This document shows, piece by piece, positions 1 to 8,157 of a DNA stretch of 37,278 nucleotides (positions are counted from its first letter, which is position 1; every line of letters starts with the position of its first letter). Source of the stretch: Corallococcus terminator (GTDB taxonomy: Bacteria; Myxococcota; Myxococcia; Myxococcales; Myxococcaceae); contig NZ_RAVZ01000054.1 of the NCBI RefSeq assembly GCF_003611635.1, positions 1-37,278 of the forward strand, given 5' to 3'. A program made the translations under genes and the position numbers. The notes under the pieces are model-generated. The model ran no database searches, was not told the origin of the DNA, and saw only the letters and a list, made by a program, of their open reading frames with translations.

Positions 1-119
1 CCCCCACGCTCCTTGACGCCCACCCTCCCACCTGTGCCGCAAGCCCTCGCTTCCGGCAGGGGCCGCTCCGCCGCGCGTCGGTGTTGGAGGCACCGGCGCG
101 CGAGCGAGAGCCGCCTGTC

Positions 120-995
120 TCAGCGCCGCGCGTAGGAGCCGCTGCGCAGCTCGTCGATGATGCCGGGGCCCTTGGGCACCCAGCCCAGCAGCGACTGCGC
201 CCGCTCGGCGGAGAACTTCTGGTCCAGGGCCAGCGCGTCGGCGAAGGCGCCGAACTGCTTGCGCGCCTCCTCCAGCGGCCAGGCGACCGTCTTGCCACCC
301 GCGCCAGCGCCCTCGCTCGCGGCGGCGGCGATGTCCTTCACCTTCAGGGGCGGGCCCTGCACGGCGACCAGCACGGTGCCGGCGGGGGCCTGCTCGACGG
401 CGCGAACATAGAGGTCCGCCAGGTCCTCCACGAACACCACCGGCCAGTGGTTCTCACCCGTGCCCATGAAGCGGGCGGCGCCGCCGTCCTTCACGGACGA
501 GCTGAGCATGGAGGGGATGCCGGCGCCACGCCCGTAGACGATGCCCGGGCGGATGACGATGCCGCGCACGCCCGGCGTGCCCAGGGTGCGCTGCTCCACG
601 GCCGGGCGCCAGGCGACCAGCGCCGCCGCGCTCAGCGGGGTGTCCTCGTTCACGACGGTGCCGCGCGTGTCGCCGTGCACCCAGACGCCGCTGGTGTAGA
701 CGAACGTCTTGTTGGTGCCCTTGAGCGCCTCCAGCACCGCCGCGACAGCGGGCGCGTCCACGGCCTCGCTGTTGGTCGTCGCGGTCCAGACGACCGCGTC
801 CAGGTCCTTCACCAGCGCGGCCAGCCCCGCGGTGTCCGCGAGGTCGCCCGCCACGGCCTGGACGCCACGGCCGGTCAGCTTGTTGCGCGCATCCTCGGAG
901 CGCGCGAGGCCCAGGACCTGGTGGCCCGCCTTCTTGAGCGCATCAACCACCGCGCCGCCGATGTAGCCCGTCGCGCCCGTGACAAGGATCTTCAT
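120..995 (-). CDS. NAD(P)-binding epimerase/reductase-like protein (atypical SDR)
   Basis: A 291-residue Rossmann protein of the NAD-dependent epimerase / NmrA-like extended SDR group. The N-terminus reads MKILVTGATGYIGG, with the dinucleotide-binding GATGYIG at residues 7-13. Further in, FVYTSGVWVHG and VIRPGIVYGRG resemble the SDR active-site and substrate-binding strands, but a clear YxxxK is not seen, so a sugar-epimerase reaction is uncertain. A cytoplasmic NAD(P)H-dependent reductase or sugar-nucleotide enzyme is likely; the substrate is unknown. An in-frame ATG 33 bases upstream exists, but the start at 995 has a good ribosome site (AGAGG) and places the glycine motif at the usual distance. 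It lies 29 bp downstream of the lipoprotein gene on the same strand, so the two may be cotranscribed. Confidence 0.88.
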   Translation of the reverse strand: MKILVTGATGYIGGAVVDALKKAGHQVLGLARSEDARNKLTGRGVQAVAGDLADTAGLAALVKDLDAVVWTATTNSEAVDAPAVAAVLEALKGTNKTFVYTSGVWVHGDTRGTVVNEDTPLSAAALVAWRPAVEQRTLGTPGVRGIVIRPGIVYGRGAGIPSMLSSSVKDGGAARFMGTGENHWPVVFVEDLADLYVRAVEQAPAGTVLVAVQGPPLKVKDIAAAASEGAGAGGKTVAWPLEEARKQFGAFADALALDQKFSAERAQSLLGWVPKGPGIIDELRSGSYARR

Positions 996-1024
996 GTTCC
1001 GCCTCTTCTCAAGTTCAGGTTGCG

Positions 1025-1645
1025 TCATTCGACAGTCACTCCCACCACCTGGCCGTCATGGGCCCAGGCGTAGGAGCGCAACAGCAGTTGCCACACGACC
1101 TCGAGCTCATCCGCGTCGCGAGGTCCATAAAGCATGGGTGTTCCGGAGCGCGGATGCGGCATGCCCCAGCCCTGCTGGAACACCTGCCGCGCCAGGTCCG
1201 GCGGGAACTTCACGTGCAGGCTGCCGTCCTCCGCCGGGTGGATGTGCGCGAACTCCGTGCCCACCTGGAACGCCGCGCGCGGTCCGCGCACGGAGTCCGG
1301 CCGCAGCCAGAACGCGCGAGCCCCCGGCACGGAGATGCCACTGGGCGCCACCGTCACGTCCGGCAGCGCCGCCGCGCGGGTGAAGAGCCGCTCCTGGATG
1401 TCCGTGGGGGACACCTGGCTCAACTGCCGGTGCGCCAGCGGCGTGCCCGGAGGCGCGTCGGTCGTCTCCGGACGCGGCCCCTTGCGCGCCGCCAGCCGGA
1501 AGGAAGGCTCCGGCGCCGTGGAGGAAAGCACGCGAGATACGCCCGGCGCCTCGGCGCGGGGCACTTCGTTCGCGGGAGGGGTGCAGGCCGTCGCGGCCAG
1601 GAGCAGCGCCACGTGCACCCCGAGGACCTTCCTTCGGGAAACCAT
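1025..1645 (-). CDS. Lipoprotein of the luciferase-like / DUF5519 type
   Basis: A 206-residue protein starting with a lipoprotein signal peptide: basic VSRRK, a hydrophobic stretch and a lipobox ending ATAC with the acylated Cys at residue 21. The mature part has a Pro-rich linker and then a domain with FAHIHPAEDGSLHVKF and QQGWGMPHP. I associate these with the so-called luciferase family (DUF5519), a group without a settled biochemical role despite its name. The start at 1645 follows GGGAAG at proper spacing. It is divergent from the LysR regulator at 1721, with only 75 bp between the starts, so it and the downstream SDR gene are candidate targets of that regulator (inference from position). 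Confidence 0.75.
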   Translation of the reverse strand: MVSRRKVLGVHVALLLAATACTPPANEVPRAEAPGVSRVLSSTAPEPSFRLAARKGPRPETTDAPPGTPLAHRQLSQVSPTDIQERLFTRAAALPDVTVAPSGISVPGARAFWLRPDSVRGPRAAFQVGTEFAHIHPAEDGSLHVKFPPDLARQVFQQGWGMPHPRSGTPMLYGPRDADELEVVWQLLLRSYAWAHDGQVVGVTVE

Positions 1646-1691
1646 GACTTCCCTATAGAGCGGGTTGATGACTGGACACTACGCGCAGGAG

Positions 1692-1708
1692 GGAAAAGGA
1701 TTGTTTCC
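1692..1708. promoter_or_regulatory. Small dyad before the LysR gene
   Basis: GGAAA-AGGATTG-TTTCC, 5-bp arms with a 7-base spacer, directly upstream of the ribosome site of the LysR gene and inside the divergent intergenic region. LysR regulators often bind short interrupted dyads near their own start, so this could be an autoregulatory site. Short arms make chance occurrence possible. Confidence 0.25.
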
Positions 1709-1720
1709 TGGAGGTGACCA

Positions 1721-2647
1721 ATGGAGCACGTCGCGCCCTATTTCACGTTCGCCGAAGTGGTGCGGACCGGCAGCTTCACGGTGGCGGCCAAGACGCTGGG
1801 CCTGTCGAAGGCGACGGTGAGCAAGCAGGTGATGCTGCTGGAGAGCACGCTGGGCGTCCGGCTCCTGCACCGCACCACGCGCAAGCTGTCCCCGACGGCG
1901 GAGGGGCGCGCGCTGGCCACGCGGTGTCAGCGGATGACGGAGGAGCTGGAGGCGGCGAAGGCGGAGGTGCTGCTCTTGCGGCGCAAGCCGCGCGGGCGCC
2001 TGCGCGTGAGCCTGCCGATGACGTTCGGGCTGATGCAGGTGGTGCCGGCCATGCCGGAGTTCCTGGAGCGCTACCCGGAGATCGACCTGGACATCCAACT
2101 GGATGACCGCGTGGTGGACCTGGTGGAGCACGGGTTCGACGTCTGCATCCGCATCGCGCAGATGCCGGACTCGTCACTGGTGGCGCGCAAGCTCGCGTCC
2201 AGCCGCCGCGTCATCTGCGCGACGCCCGCGTACCTGAACCGCCACGGCACGCCGCGAAGGCCCGAGGACCTGCGACAGCACCGGTGCGTGCAGTACACCT
2301 ACCTGGCCTCCGGCACCGCCTGGAAGCTGCGCGGGCCCAACGGCGAGGAGTCCCTGGTGGAGACCACCGGCCCCTTCCAGGCCAACAGCAGCCTCGCCCT
2401 GAAGACGGCGGTGCTGGGGCATGCCGGCATCGGGCAGTTCCCGCTGTTCGCGGTGGCGGAGGAGCTCAAGGGCGGCCAACTGGTGGAGGTGCTGGCGGAC
2501 CACGCGCTGCCGGACCTGTCCATCTGGGCCGTGCACGCGCCGGGACGCACCATCACGCCGAAGATCCGCGCGTGGGTGGACTTCCTGGCCCGGCGCTTCG
2601 CGAGCGACACGGGCTGGAGCCACGACGCCGCGGCGAAGCACGGCTGA
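1721..2647 (+). CDS. LysR-family transcriptional regulator
   Basis: A 308-residue LysR-type regulator of normal family length. Residues 1-65 form the winged helix-turn-helix (FAEVVRTGSFTVAAKTLGLSKATVSKQV, then LGVRLLHRTTRKLSPT), followed by a linker helix and a periplasmic-binding-protein-like effector domain of the CrgA/PBP2 kind (LRVSLPMTFG, FDVCIRIAQMPDSSLVARKL). The start has a strong GGAGGTG ribosome site. LysR proteins usually control a divergently transcribed target and themselves, which here would be the lipoprotein/SDR pair. The effector is not predictable. It converges with the thioesterase gene, and a hairpin separates the two stops. Confidence 0.96.
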   Translation: MEHVAPYFTFAEVVRTGSFTVAAKTLGLSKATVSKQVMLLESTLGVRLLHRTTRKLSPTAEGRALATRCQRMTEELEAAKAEVLLLRRKPRGRLRVSLPMTFGLMQVVPAMPEFLERYPEIDLDIQLDDRVVDLVEHGFDVCIRIAQMPDSSLVARKLASSRRVICATPAYLNRHGTPRRPEDLRQHRCVQYTYLASGTAWKLRGPNGEESLVETTGPFQANSSLALKTAVLGHAGIGQFPLFAVAEELKGGQLVEVLADHALPDLSIWAVHAPGRTITPKIRAWVDFLARRFASDTGWSHDAAAKHG

Positions 2648-2654
2648 AGCACAG

Positions 2655-2687
2655 CCGAGGCTCGGACGGAGCTCGGCCGAGCCTCGG
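2655..2687. terminator. Bidirectional terminator hairpin
   Basis: A perfect 11-bp inverted repeat, CCGAGGCTCGG and CCGAGCCTCGG, with an 11-base loop. It sits between the convergent stops of the LysR gene (2647) and the thioesterase gene (2694). There is no T tract, as is common in high-GC bacteria, so termination strength is uncertain. Confidence 0.6.
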
Positions 2688-2693
2688 GAGGCT

Positions 2694-3155
2694 TCAGCCC
2701 TTGCGGGCCGCGCCGTCCTGCCAGTCCACGCGCATGCGGAACTTGCTCAACTGCGCGGAGGCGATCTGCGTGCGCTGGCCGTCCTCCGCGATCTTCCAGG
2801 CCTGGCTCTGGGTGAAGATGAGGTTGCGGCCGCTTCTCAGCACGCTCGCCTCGAAGAGGACCTCCGCGCCCAGGGGGGTGGCCGACATCATCATGCTGTT
2901 GAAGCTGTTGGTGAGCGCGTACTCGTCGGGCCCCAGGAGCGGCAGGGTGGCCAGCATGCTGACCACGTCCAGCATGGAGTAGATGACCCCGCCGTGCAGC
3001 GTGTGGCTCAGGTTGTCGACGGCCTCCGTGACGCGCAGGCGGCACTGGCAGAAGCCGGGGCGCTGCTCGATCAACCGCAGGCCGCAGTAGCGCTGGTATG
3101 CGTGCTCCAAGAGCGCCTGCGAGTGCGCCCGGGCGTGTTCACTCACGTCCTTCAT
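2694..3155 (-). CDS. Hotdog-fold thioesterase (PaaI/acyl-CoA thioesterase type)
   Basis: A 153-residue hotdog protein. The signature is HGGVIYSMLDVVSMLAT, matching the HGGxxxxxxD/E catalytic-helix motif of PaaI-type thioesterases, where Asp/Glu and the Gly-rich turn hydrolyse acyl-CoA or acyl-carrier thioesters. The N-terminal 40 residues form an ordinary helix-strand lead-in. It is last in a minus-strand operon whose first genes encode an amidotransferase, an FAD monooxygenase and an acyl-CoA dehydrogenase; the gap to the dehydrogenase is 11 bp. Its probable job is releasing or proofreading the acyl product of that pathway. The ATG at 3155 follows the dehydrogenase stop closely, consistent with coupled translation. 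Confidence 0.85.
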   Translation of the reverse strand: MKDVSEHARAHSQALLEHAYQRYCGLRLIEQRPGFCQCRLRVTEAVDNLSHTLHGGVIYSMLDVVSMLATLPLLGPDEYALTNSFNSMMMSATPLGAEVLFEASVLRSGRNLIFTQSQAWKIAEDGQRTQIASAQLSKFRMRVDWQDGAARKG

Positions 3156-3166
3156 GGTGTCTCCCG

Positions 3167-4258
3167 TCACAAGGCCCGTCCGATGACTTCCAGCATGACT
3201 TCGCGCGCGCCCCCGCCAATGCCGAGCAGCCGCGCGTCGCGGTAGATGCGCTCCACCAGGGCCGGTTCGACGCAGCCGTGCGCGCCCTGCAACTGGACCG
3301 CGTCGTGCGCGACGCGCTCCAGCACATCCACCGCGGAGTTCTTGGCGATGGCGGCCTGCGCCGGGGACAACCGTCCCTCCGCCTGCCAGCGCACCGCCTG
3401 CTCCACGTACACCCGCACCACGCTCAATTCGGAGTGCCGCTCCGCCAGGCGCTGGCGCAGCACGGACTTGTCCAGCAGCGCCTCGCCGCCCACCCGGCGC
3501 GCGCGGCAGTGCGCCACCGTATCGCGCAGCGCGAGCTCCGCGGACGCCACCGCCATCACCGCCAGGTTCAGCCGCTCCTGTTGCAGGCACTGCTGGAGCA
3601 GGCGCCCCGCCTCGCGTCCGGTGATGAGGAGGCGCGCGGGCGTCGCTTCGAACTTCAGGGCGGCGAGCGGCAGGCACCGCCAGCCCAGGCAGGCCAGCCG
3701 CGTGCTGCTCAGGCCCGGCGCGGAGGCCTCGACCAGGAACAGCCCCAGGGCCCCCTCGTGGACCGCGCCCACCAGCAGCAGGTCCGCGCGGCCCCCGTTG
3801 CAGATGAAGCGCTTCTCCCCGGTGAGCCGGTACCCGCCCCCGTGCGACTCCGCCCGGCACTCGAAGGCGCGCAGGTCGGAGCCCGCCTGGGGCTCCGTCA
3901 ACGCCAGGACGATGCCCTGGTCGCCCTTGAGCACCGCCGGCACCACCCGGGCGGCCACCTCCGCGCTGCTGCCCTGCACCGCCTTCAGGCTGACGAAGTG
4001 CGAGGCGAGCCCCATGGTGATGCCCTGGGAGCCCCCCAGGGTCAGCTCCTCCACCAGCACCGCGAGCGCCCGGGGGTCGTCGGGGAGCTGCTCCGGGGAC
4101 TTCCCCAGCGACAGCAGGCCCGCCCTGCCCGCCTGCCGGTAGAGCTCCAGCGGGTACGCGCCCTCGCGCTCCCAGACGTCCACGTGAGGCCGCACGTGGT
4201 CGTTGACGAAGGCGCGCACCTGCTCCCGGAAGGCTTCTGTCATCGCGTCCGTGCCCAC
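3167..4258 (-). CDS. Acyl-CoA dehydrogenase family protein
   Basis: About 363 residues, similar in length to short-chain acyl-CoA dehydrogenases. The N-terminal helical domain is followed by LALTEPQAGSDLRAF (the flavin/substrate signature) and GEKRFICNG, and the C-terminal helical domain ends with QLQGAHGCVEPALVERIYRDARLLGIGGGAREVM. In classical short- and medium-chain enzymes the last segment carries the catalytic Glu of the EGT motif; here that position is Gly. The base must come from elsewhere, as in isovaleryl- or long-chain-type enzymes, or the enzyme is not a simple dehydrogenase. GTG at 4258 immediately follows the upstream stop; ATG at 4243 is the alternative start. Middle gene of the operon; it probably installs a double bond in an acyl thioester. 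Confidence 0.88.
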   Translation of the reverse strand: MGTDAMTEAFREQVRAFVNDHVRPHVDVWEREGAYPLELYRQAGRAGLLSLGKSPEQLPDDPRALAVLVEELTLGGSQGITMGLASHFVSLKAVQGSSAEVAARVVPAVLKGDQGIVLALTEPQAGSDLRAFECRAESHGGGYRLTGEKRFICNGGRADLLLVGAVHEGALGLFLVEASAPGLSSTRLACLGWRCLPLAALKFEATPARLLITGREAGRLLQQCLQQERLNLAVMAVASAELALRDTVAHCRARRVGGEALLDKSVLRQRLAERHSELSVVRVYVEQAVRWQAEGRLSPAQAAIAKNSAVDVLERVAHDAVQLQGAHGCVEPALVERIYRDARLLGIGGGAREVMLEVIGRAL

Positions 4259-5383
4259 CTAGAAGACCGTGGTCTGCGCCAGGTGCTGGAAGCGCTGGAC
4301 GATGGGGGACAACCGCGCCGGGGACACCTCGCCCTCCGGCTCGAAGTAGTAGAGCTGGGTGAAGTCGTTCATCACCTGGAGCATCTCGCGCGAGCGCCGG
4401 GCGGCCCGGATTTCGTAGCGCTTGAGCGCCGTCTCCAGGTCCGCGTCGCAGTGCCCCACCAGCGCCTGGGCCAGCATGAAGCCGTTCTCCAGCCCCAGCG
4501 TCAGTCCGTAGCCCAGGGTGGGCAGCATCGCGTGGATGCTGTCGCCCAGCATCACCACGCGGCCCCGGAACCACTGGCCCTCGCCGGTGAGCGCCTTGAG
4601 CTTGTGGGTGAGGATGTCCTCCTCCGGCGTCATGGCCATCATCCGCAGCAGGTCCTCCGGCAACTGCGCGAACAGCTCCAGCAGGCCCTGCCTGTCCAGC
4701 AGGGGCTGGTTCTTGTGCTGGTAGGCGGCGAACCAGTAGCGCAGCGAACTGGCCTTGCTGAGCGGATAGGTCACCACGCGCGAGTGGTGGGACGTGAAGA
4801 TCTGACAGCGGTCGGAGTGCAGCAGGGGCGAGTCGAACGTCACCACGCCCCGGCTGGCGACAAGCCCCGTGTCATGCGGCTGGAGCCCCGGGTTGACGAA
4901 CCCTCGCGTCGTGGAGGAGACGCCGTCCGCACCCACCACGAGGTCGAAGTCGAAGCGGTGGCCGTTGGTGAAGGTGAGGCGCACCTGGTCGCCCAGGTTC
5001 TCCAGCTTCTCGCAGCCCATGTCGTAGTGGATGTCGTCCTCCTCCAGGCTGTCCGCCAGCAGGCGGAACAGCTCCGTGCGAAGGAACATCATCGCGGGCG
5101 CGGGCAGGCCCAGGCCGTCCGGGCGCACCGGCTGGCTGTGGATGAGCCGGCCGTGCTTGTCGTGCGTGTCCAGGAACTCGATGGGCTGGCCGCGGGAGAG
5201 GAACTTCCGGTCCTTGAGCACGAAGCGCAGCACCTGCATGGCCTGCGGCCACACGTAGATGCCCGTGCCCGAGTCCCGGGGTCCCTTGCCGCGCTCGAAG
5301 ACGACGCAGTCGATGCCCAGGCGCTTGAGCATGACCGCGCAGGCCAGGCCGTTGAGGCCCGCGCCGATGATGGCGACCCTCAT
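4259..5383 (-). CDS. FAD-dependent monooxygenase (UbiH/PHBH-like)
   Basis: A 374-residue group A flavoprotein monooxygenase. It begins MRVAIIGAGLNGLACA with the GxGxxG FAD motif at residues 7-12. It has a middle LVVGADGVSSTTR (DG motif) and a late VVMLGDSIHAMLPTLGYGLTLGLENG (GD motif plus flavin-binding helix). Such enzymes hydroxylate aromatic or activated substrates using NAD(P)H and O2. The ATG at 5383 overlaps the upstream amidotransferase stop by 4 bases (ATGA) and has a GAGGAGG ribosome site, so the two are translationally coupled. The substrate is unknown. The operon context suggests tailoring of a small molecule and not ubiquinone synthesis. Confidence 0.92.
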   Translation of the reverse strand: MRVAIIGAGLNGLACAVMLKRLGIDCVVFERGKGPRDSGTGIYVWPQAMQVLRFVLKDRKFLSRGQPIEFLDTHDKHGRLIHSQPVRPDGLGLPAPAMMFLRTELFRLLADSLEEDDIHYDMGCEKLENLGDQVRLTFTNGHRFDFDLVVGADGVSSTTRGFVNPGLQPHDTGLVASRGVVTFDSPLLHSDRCQIFTSHHSRVVTYPLSKASSLRYWFAAYQHKNQPLLDRQGLLELFAQLPEDLLRMMAMTPEEDILTHKLKALTGEGQWFRGRVVMLGDSIHAMLPTLGYGLTLGLENGFMLAQALVGHCDADLETALKRYEIRAARRSREMLQVMNDFTQLYYFEPEGEVSPARLSPIVQRFQHLAQTTVF

Positions 5384-7332
5384 GCCGCCTCCTCGCGGGC
5401 GCTCCACAGGGGCTGGGAGTTGGAGGAGCTCAGCGAGTAGCGGTTCTGCAACAGGCAGAGGCTGGTCAGCTCCATCAGCATCGGATCCAACAGGCCCTGC
5501 TCATGGACGCTCAGCTTGGGCAGGCGGTGGAGCAGGTCGCGCACGCGGGCCGGATCGAAGAAGGGCAGCGAGTCCAGCTCCGAACCGTTCAGCACGTCGC
5601 GCACCAACTGGTAGAGCCGGCCCTTCTGCTGGAGGGTGGCGGGGGGCGCGCGGAAGTAGTGCTTCTTGCGCTTGTAGAGCGCGTCCGGCAGGTAGGACTT
5701 CATCGCCTCGCGGAACACGTACTTCTCCGTGGAGCCGCGCACCTTCATCCAGACGGGCATCTGGCAGGCCAGCTCCACCACGTGGTGGTCCAGCAGGGGG
5801 ACGCGGCCCTCGATGCTGTTGGCCATCTCCATACGGTCGCCCAGCGTGGTGAGCACGAAGTTGGGCAGGTAGGACTTGGCCCACAGGTACATGGACTTGT
5901 GGACCGGGTCGCGGCCCTCCAGGTTGCGGTGGTCCAGGCGGTCGTAGAACTGGCGGTAGGGGTCCGTGCCCTCGAAGCGGTCGCGGAAGTCCTTGCGGTA
6001 GAGGGCCTCCAGCGCCTTGAACCAACCGGCCTGGTTGTCCAGCCAGGACACGCCGTGGCTCAACTGCTCCACCATCCAGTGGATGTCCTGGGGCATGTCC
6101 GGCCGCTGGTAGCCGTTCTCGCTCTCCTGGATGCGCTGGCGAAGCTGGGTGACGAGCTTCGGGTCCTGGCGCTCCGGGTTGTACAGGAGCATGTCGCGGC
6201 GGAAGTGCGGGTAGCCGGCGAAGACCTCGTCGGCGCCCTCGCCGGTGAGGACGACCTTCATCCCGGCGTCGCGCACCGTGCGGCTCAGGATGTACTTGGC
6301 CACGCCGTGCGCGTTGAAGAACGGCGTCTCGTTGTGCCAGAGGGCCTGCTCGAAGTTGTCCGCGAGGTCGTCCTGGGACACGGCCACGGTGTGGAAGCGC
6401 GCGCCGTTGTGTTCGGCGGCCAGCCGGGCGAAGCGGTTCTCGTCGTAGTCGTCCATGTCCGTGAAGGACAGGTTGAACGCGTCCAGCGGCTGCCCGGACA
6501 ACTGCGTGGCCACGCCCAGCATGGCGGAGGAATCAATGCCGCCGCTCAGGTAGACGCCCATGGGCACGTCGGCGCGCAGGCGCAGGCGCACGGACTTCTC
6601 CACCGCGGCGCGCACGGCTTCAATCATGCCCTGCTCGTCGGACGGATCCGGCGCGTCCTGGCGGGCGAACTCCATGTCCCAGTAGCGGCCATGGTGCAGG
6701 CCACCGCTGTCCGCCATCACCCAGCAGCCCGGCTGCACGCTGCGCACGCCCTTGAAGAGGGTGTGGTCGCGCAGATAGAAGGCGCGGCTCGCGTAGGCGT
6801 CCTCGTCCCACTCCGCGGGGACCCCGGCGGCCAGCAGGGCCTTGATCTCCGACGCGAAGTACCAGGCGCCCCGGTGCTGGGCGTAGAACATCGGCTTGAT
6901 GCCCATGCGGTCGCGCACGGCCAGCATCAGGCGACGCTGACGGTCGAACAGCAGGATGGCGAACTCGCCGCGAAGCTGCTTGAGGCCCGCGAGGCCGGAG
7001 CGGCGGTACAGGTGCAGGGCGATCTCACTGTCGGAGTCCGTCTTGAACTCGCAGCCGAGCGCCTGGAGCTCGCGGCGGATCCGCTCGTGGTCGTAGAGCT
7101 CGCCGTTGACCACCAGCGCCAGATCGCCCTGATCCGCGACGATGGGCTGCTTGCCGTTGTCCAGACCGATGATGCTCAGGCGGACGTGCCCCAGCACGGC
7201 GCGGCCGGCAGGGTCATGCCACAGGCTGCGCTCATCGGGACCGCGGTGGTGGATGGTGGTCAGCGCGGTGATGAGGGCCCGCTCGTCAAAGGACGAGGGA
7301 GTACGCTGGTAGACGCCAATGAATCCGCACAT
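5380..7332 (-). CDS. asnB: Asparagine synthetase B-like amidotransferase (glutamine-hydrolysing)
   Basis: A 650-residue class II glutamine amidotransferase. Cys2 directly after Met is the glutaminase nucleophile, and the glutaminase pocket is seen in RLSIIG and NGELYDHERIR. The synthetase half has the ATP-pyrophosphatase loop SGGIDSS at 263-269 and GEGADEVFAGY. It should transfer ammonia from glutamine to an adenylated carboxylate. In primary metabolism that is aspartate to asparagine, but AsnB paralogues are common in natural-product operons, where they amidate other acids. It is the first gene of a coupled operon (4-base overlap with the FAD monooxygenase), which argues for a specialised substrate. 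The start at 7332 is fixed by Cys2. Confidence 0.93.
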   Translation of the reverse strand: MCGFIGVYQRTPSSFDERALITALTTIHHRGPDERSLWHDPAGRAVLGHVRLSIIGLDNGKQPIVADQGDLALVVNGELYDHERIRRELQALGCEFKTDSDSEIALHLYRRSGLAGLKQLRGEFAILLFDRQRRLMLAVRDRMGIKPMFYAQHRGAWYFASEIKALLAAGVPAEWDEDAYASRAFYLRDHTLFKGVRSVQPGCWVMADSGGLHHGRYWDMEFARQDAPDPSDEQGMIEAVRAAVEKSVRLRLRADVPMGVYLSGGIDSSAMLGVATQLSGQPLDAFNLSFTDMDDYDENRFARLAAEHNGARFHTVAVSQDDLADNFEQALWHNETPFFNAHGVAKYILSRTVRDAGMKVVLTGEGADEVFAGYPHFRRDMLLYNPERQDPKLVTQLRQRIQESENGYQRPDMPQDIHWMVEQLSHGVSWLDNQAGWFKALEALYRKDFRDRFEGTDPYRQFYDRLDHRNLEGRDPVHKSMYLWAKSYLPNFVLTTLGDRMEMANSIEGRVPLLDHHVVELACQMPVWMKVRGSTEKYVFREAMKSYLPDALYKRKKHYFRAPPATLQQKGRLYQLVRDVLNGSELDSLPFFDPARVRDLLHRLPKLSVHEQGLLDPMLMELTSLCLLQNRYSLSSSNSQPLWSAREEAA

Positions 7333-7633
7333 AGCAGGCTGCTTCCTTCGAGATAAAACGGGTCCGTCAGCGCCAGCGACGTGAGCACCCCCAAGGTACC
7401 CACGACACGGCGAAGCACATGGCGGTCCGTCCTGGAGACACGTCCAGACCGGCCACGGTTTTCTGGCAATGGATTGGAGCCCGCTGGAAGGGAGAACGCG
7501 TGCGCTACCGAGCGCCCCTCCAGAGGTGACTCGTCAGGCGGTCGTCGATTGCATCCCCATACCGCTACAATGTTTTCCCATCACTCCCCCTCTGGAACCA
7601 CGACCCATGACGGGTCACCCCGGCGGACTGTCT

Positions 7634-7654
7634 CATCGCAACCGGGTTGCGATG
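7634..7654. promoter_or_regulatory. 21-bp palindrome, probable operator
   Basis: CATCGCAACC-G-GGTTGCGATG: perfect 10-bp arms around one central base. This size and symmetry fit a binding site for a dimeric repressor (TetR-, GntR- or Rrf2-like); no such gene is adjacent, so the protein is unknown. It lies about 300 bp upstream of the amidotransferase start and 540 bp upstream of the Mpo1-like gene. Confidence 0.5.
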
Positions 7655-7771
7655 GACATAACACCACAAAAGCCAGAGCGATAGCGGAAATCTCGTATCA
7701 AGCGACTTAATCCGCTTAATTCAATGTAACTGGACTTGCTCCGCGCTACTCTGGAGAGAGCATTGGAAAGC

Positions 7772-7904
7772 GCAGATTACGCCTGCCTTTGGGGCTCCAT
7801 CGACAGCAGATTTCGCCTGCCTGTCGTGCAGCGGCACCGGTGTATGCATTCACGGCAATAGCTGCCTGGAACCCGCAAACTTTGCCGGCAGAGTTCGCCT
7901 GCCT
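7772..7904. repeat. Three dispersed 17-bp direct repeats (GCAG-N7-CTGCCT)
   Basis: GCAGATTACGCCTGCCT at 7772-7788, GCAGATTTCGCCTGCCT at 7806-7822 and GCAGAGTTCGCCTGCCT at 7888-7904. They differ only within the central bases, and each has GCAG/CTGC ends in inverted orientation. A weaker relative may lie near 7855 (GCAATAGCTGCCT). Start-to-start spacings of 34 and 82 bp do not fit CRISPR. The third copy sits inside an 8-bp stem, TTTGCCGG at 7881-7888 and CCGGCAAA at 7908-7915. Clustered regulator sites or RNA structure are both possible. Confidence 0.55.
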
Positions 7905-8141
7905 TTTCCGGCAAATCCTCTCACGCCCTTCACGCGAAGTTCCTCGCAATGTCACACCATCCCCCAGGGATTGCCTGTCTCCACCAGCGCGTGTCGGCAT
8001 CGAATCCAATCCCATGCACCCAAAAGCACGCGCCCATCGCGCGGCAGCCACCGTTCCAGGGGCTGCCACCAGCGAGGTCTTGCGGAATCCGGGCCATGAC
8101 GGCGGGTGCGGCCCCACAGGTACGCCCGGCGGGGTCGATAT

Positions 8142-8157
8142 TCTCCGGGCCCGGAGA
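8142..8157. promoter_or_regulatory. 16-bp perfect palindrome upstream of the Mpo1-like gene
   Basis: TCTCCGGGCCCGGAGA, with no spacer, ends 36 bases before the start codon of the Mpo1-like gene. It could be an operator or a leader hairpin. GC-rich perfect palindromes this long are uncommon by chance, but I recognise no specific regulator. Confidence 0.35.

Noticed and set aside
3098-5440. A 780-residue open frame on the plus strand across the acyl-CoA dehydrogenase and monooxygenase genes
   Set aside because: Composition is Arg/His/Leu/Gln-rich without any domain, and it is antisense to two well-recognised enzymes; an artefact of high third-position GC.
5503-7356. A 617-residue plus-strand open frame antisense to the AsnB-like gene
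   Set aside because: No motif or plausible fold; the minus strand encodes an intact amidotransferase with catalytic residues.
7469-7684. A 71-codon open frame in the long intergenic region
   Set aside because: Codon use and composition do not resemble neighbouring genes, there is no ribosome site, and it crosses the strong palindrome at 7634.
7772-7904. Three 17-bp repeats considered as a mini CRISPR array
   Set aside because: Repeat starts are 34 and 82 bp apart, spacers differ in length and no cas gene is present.
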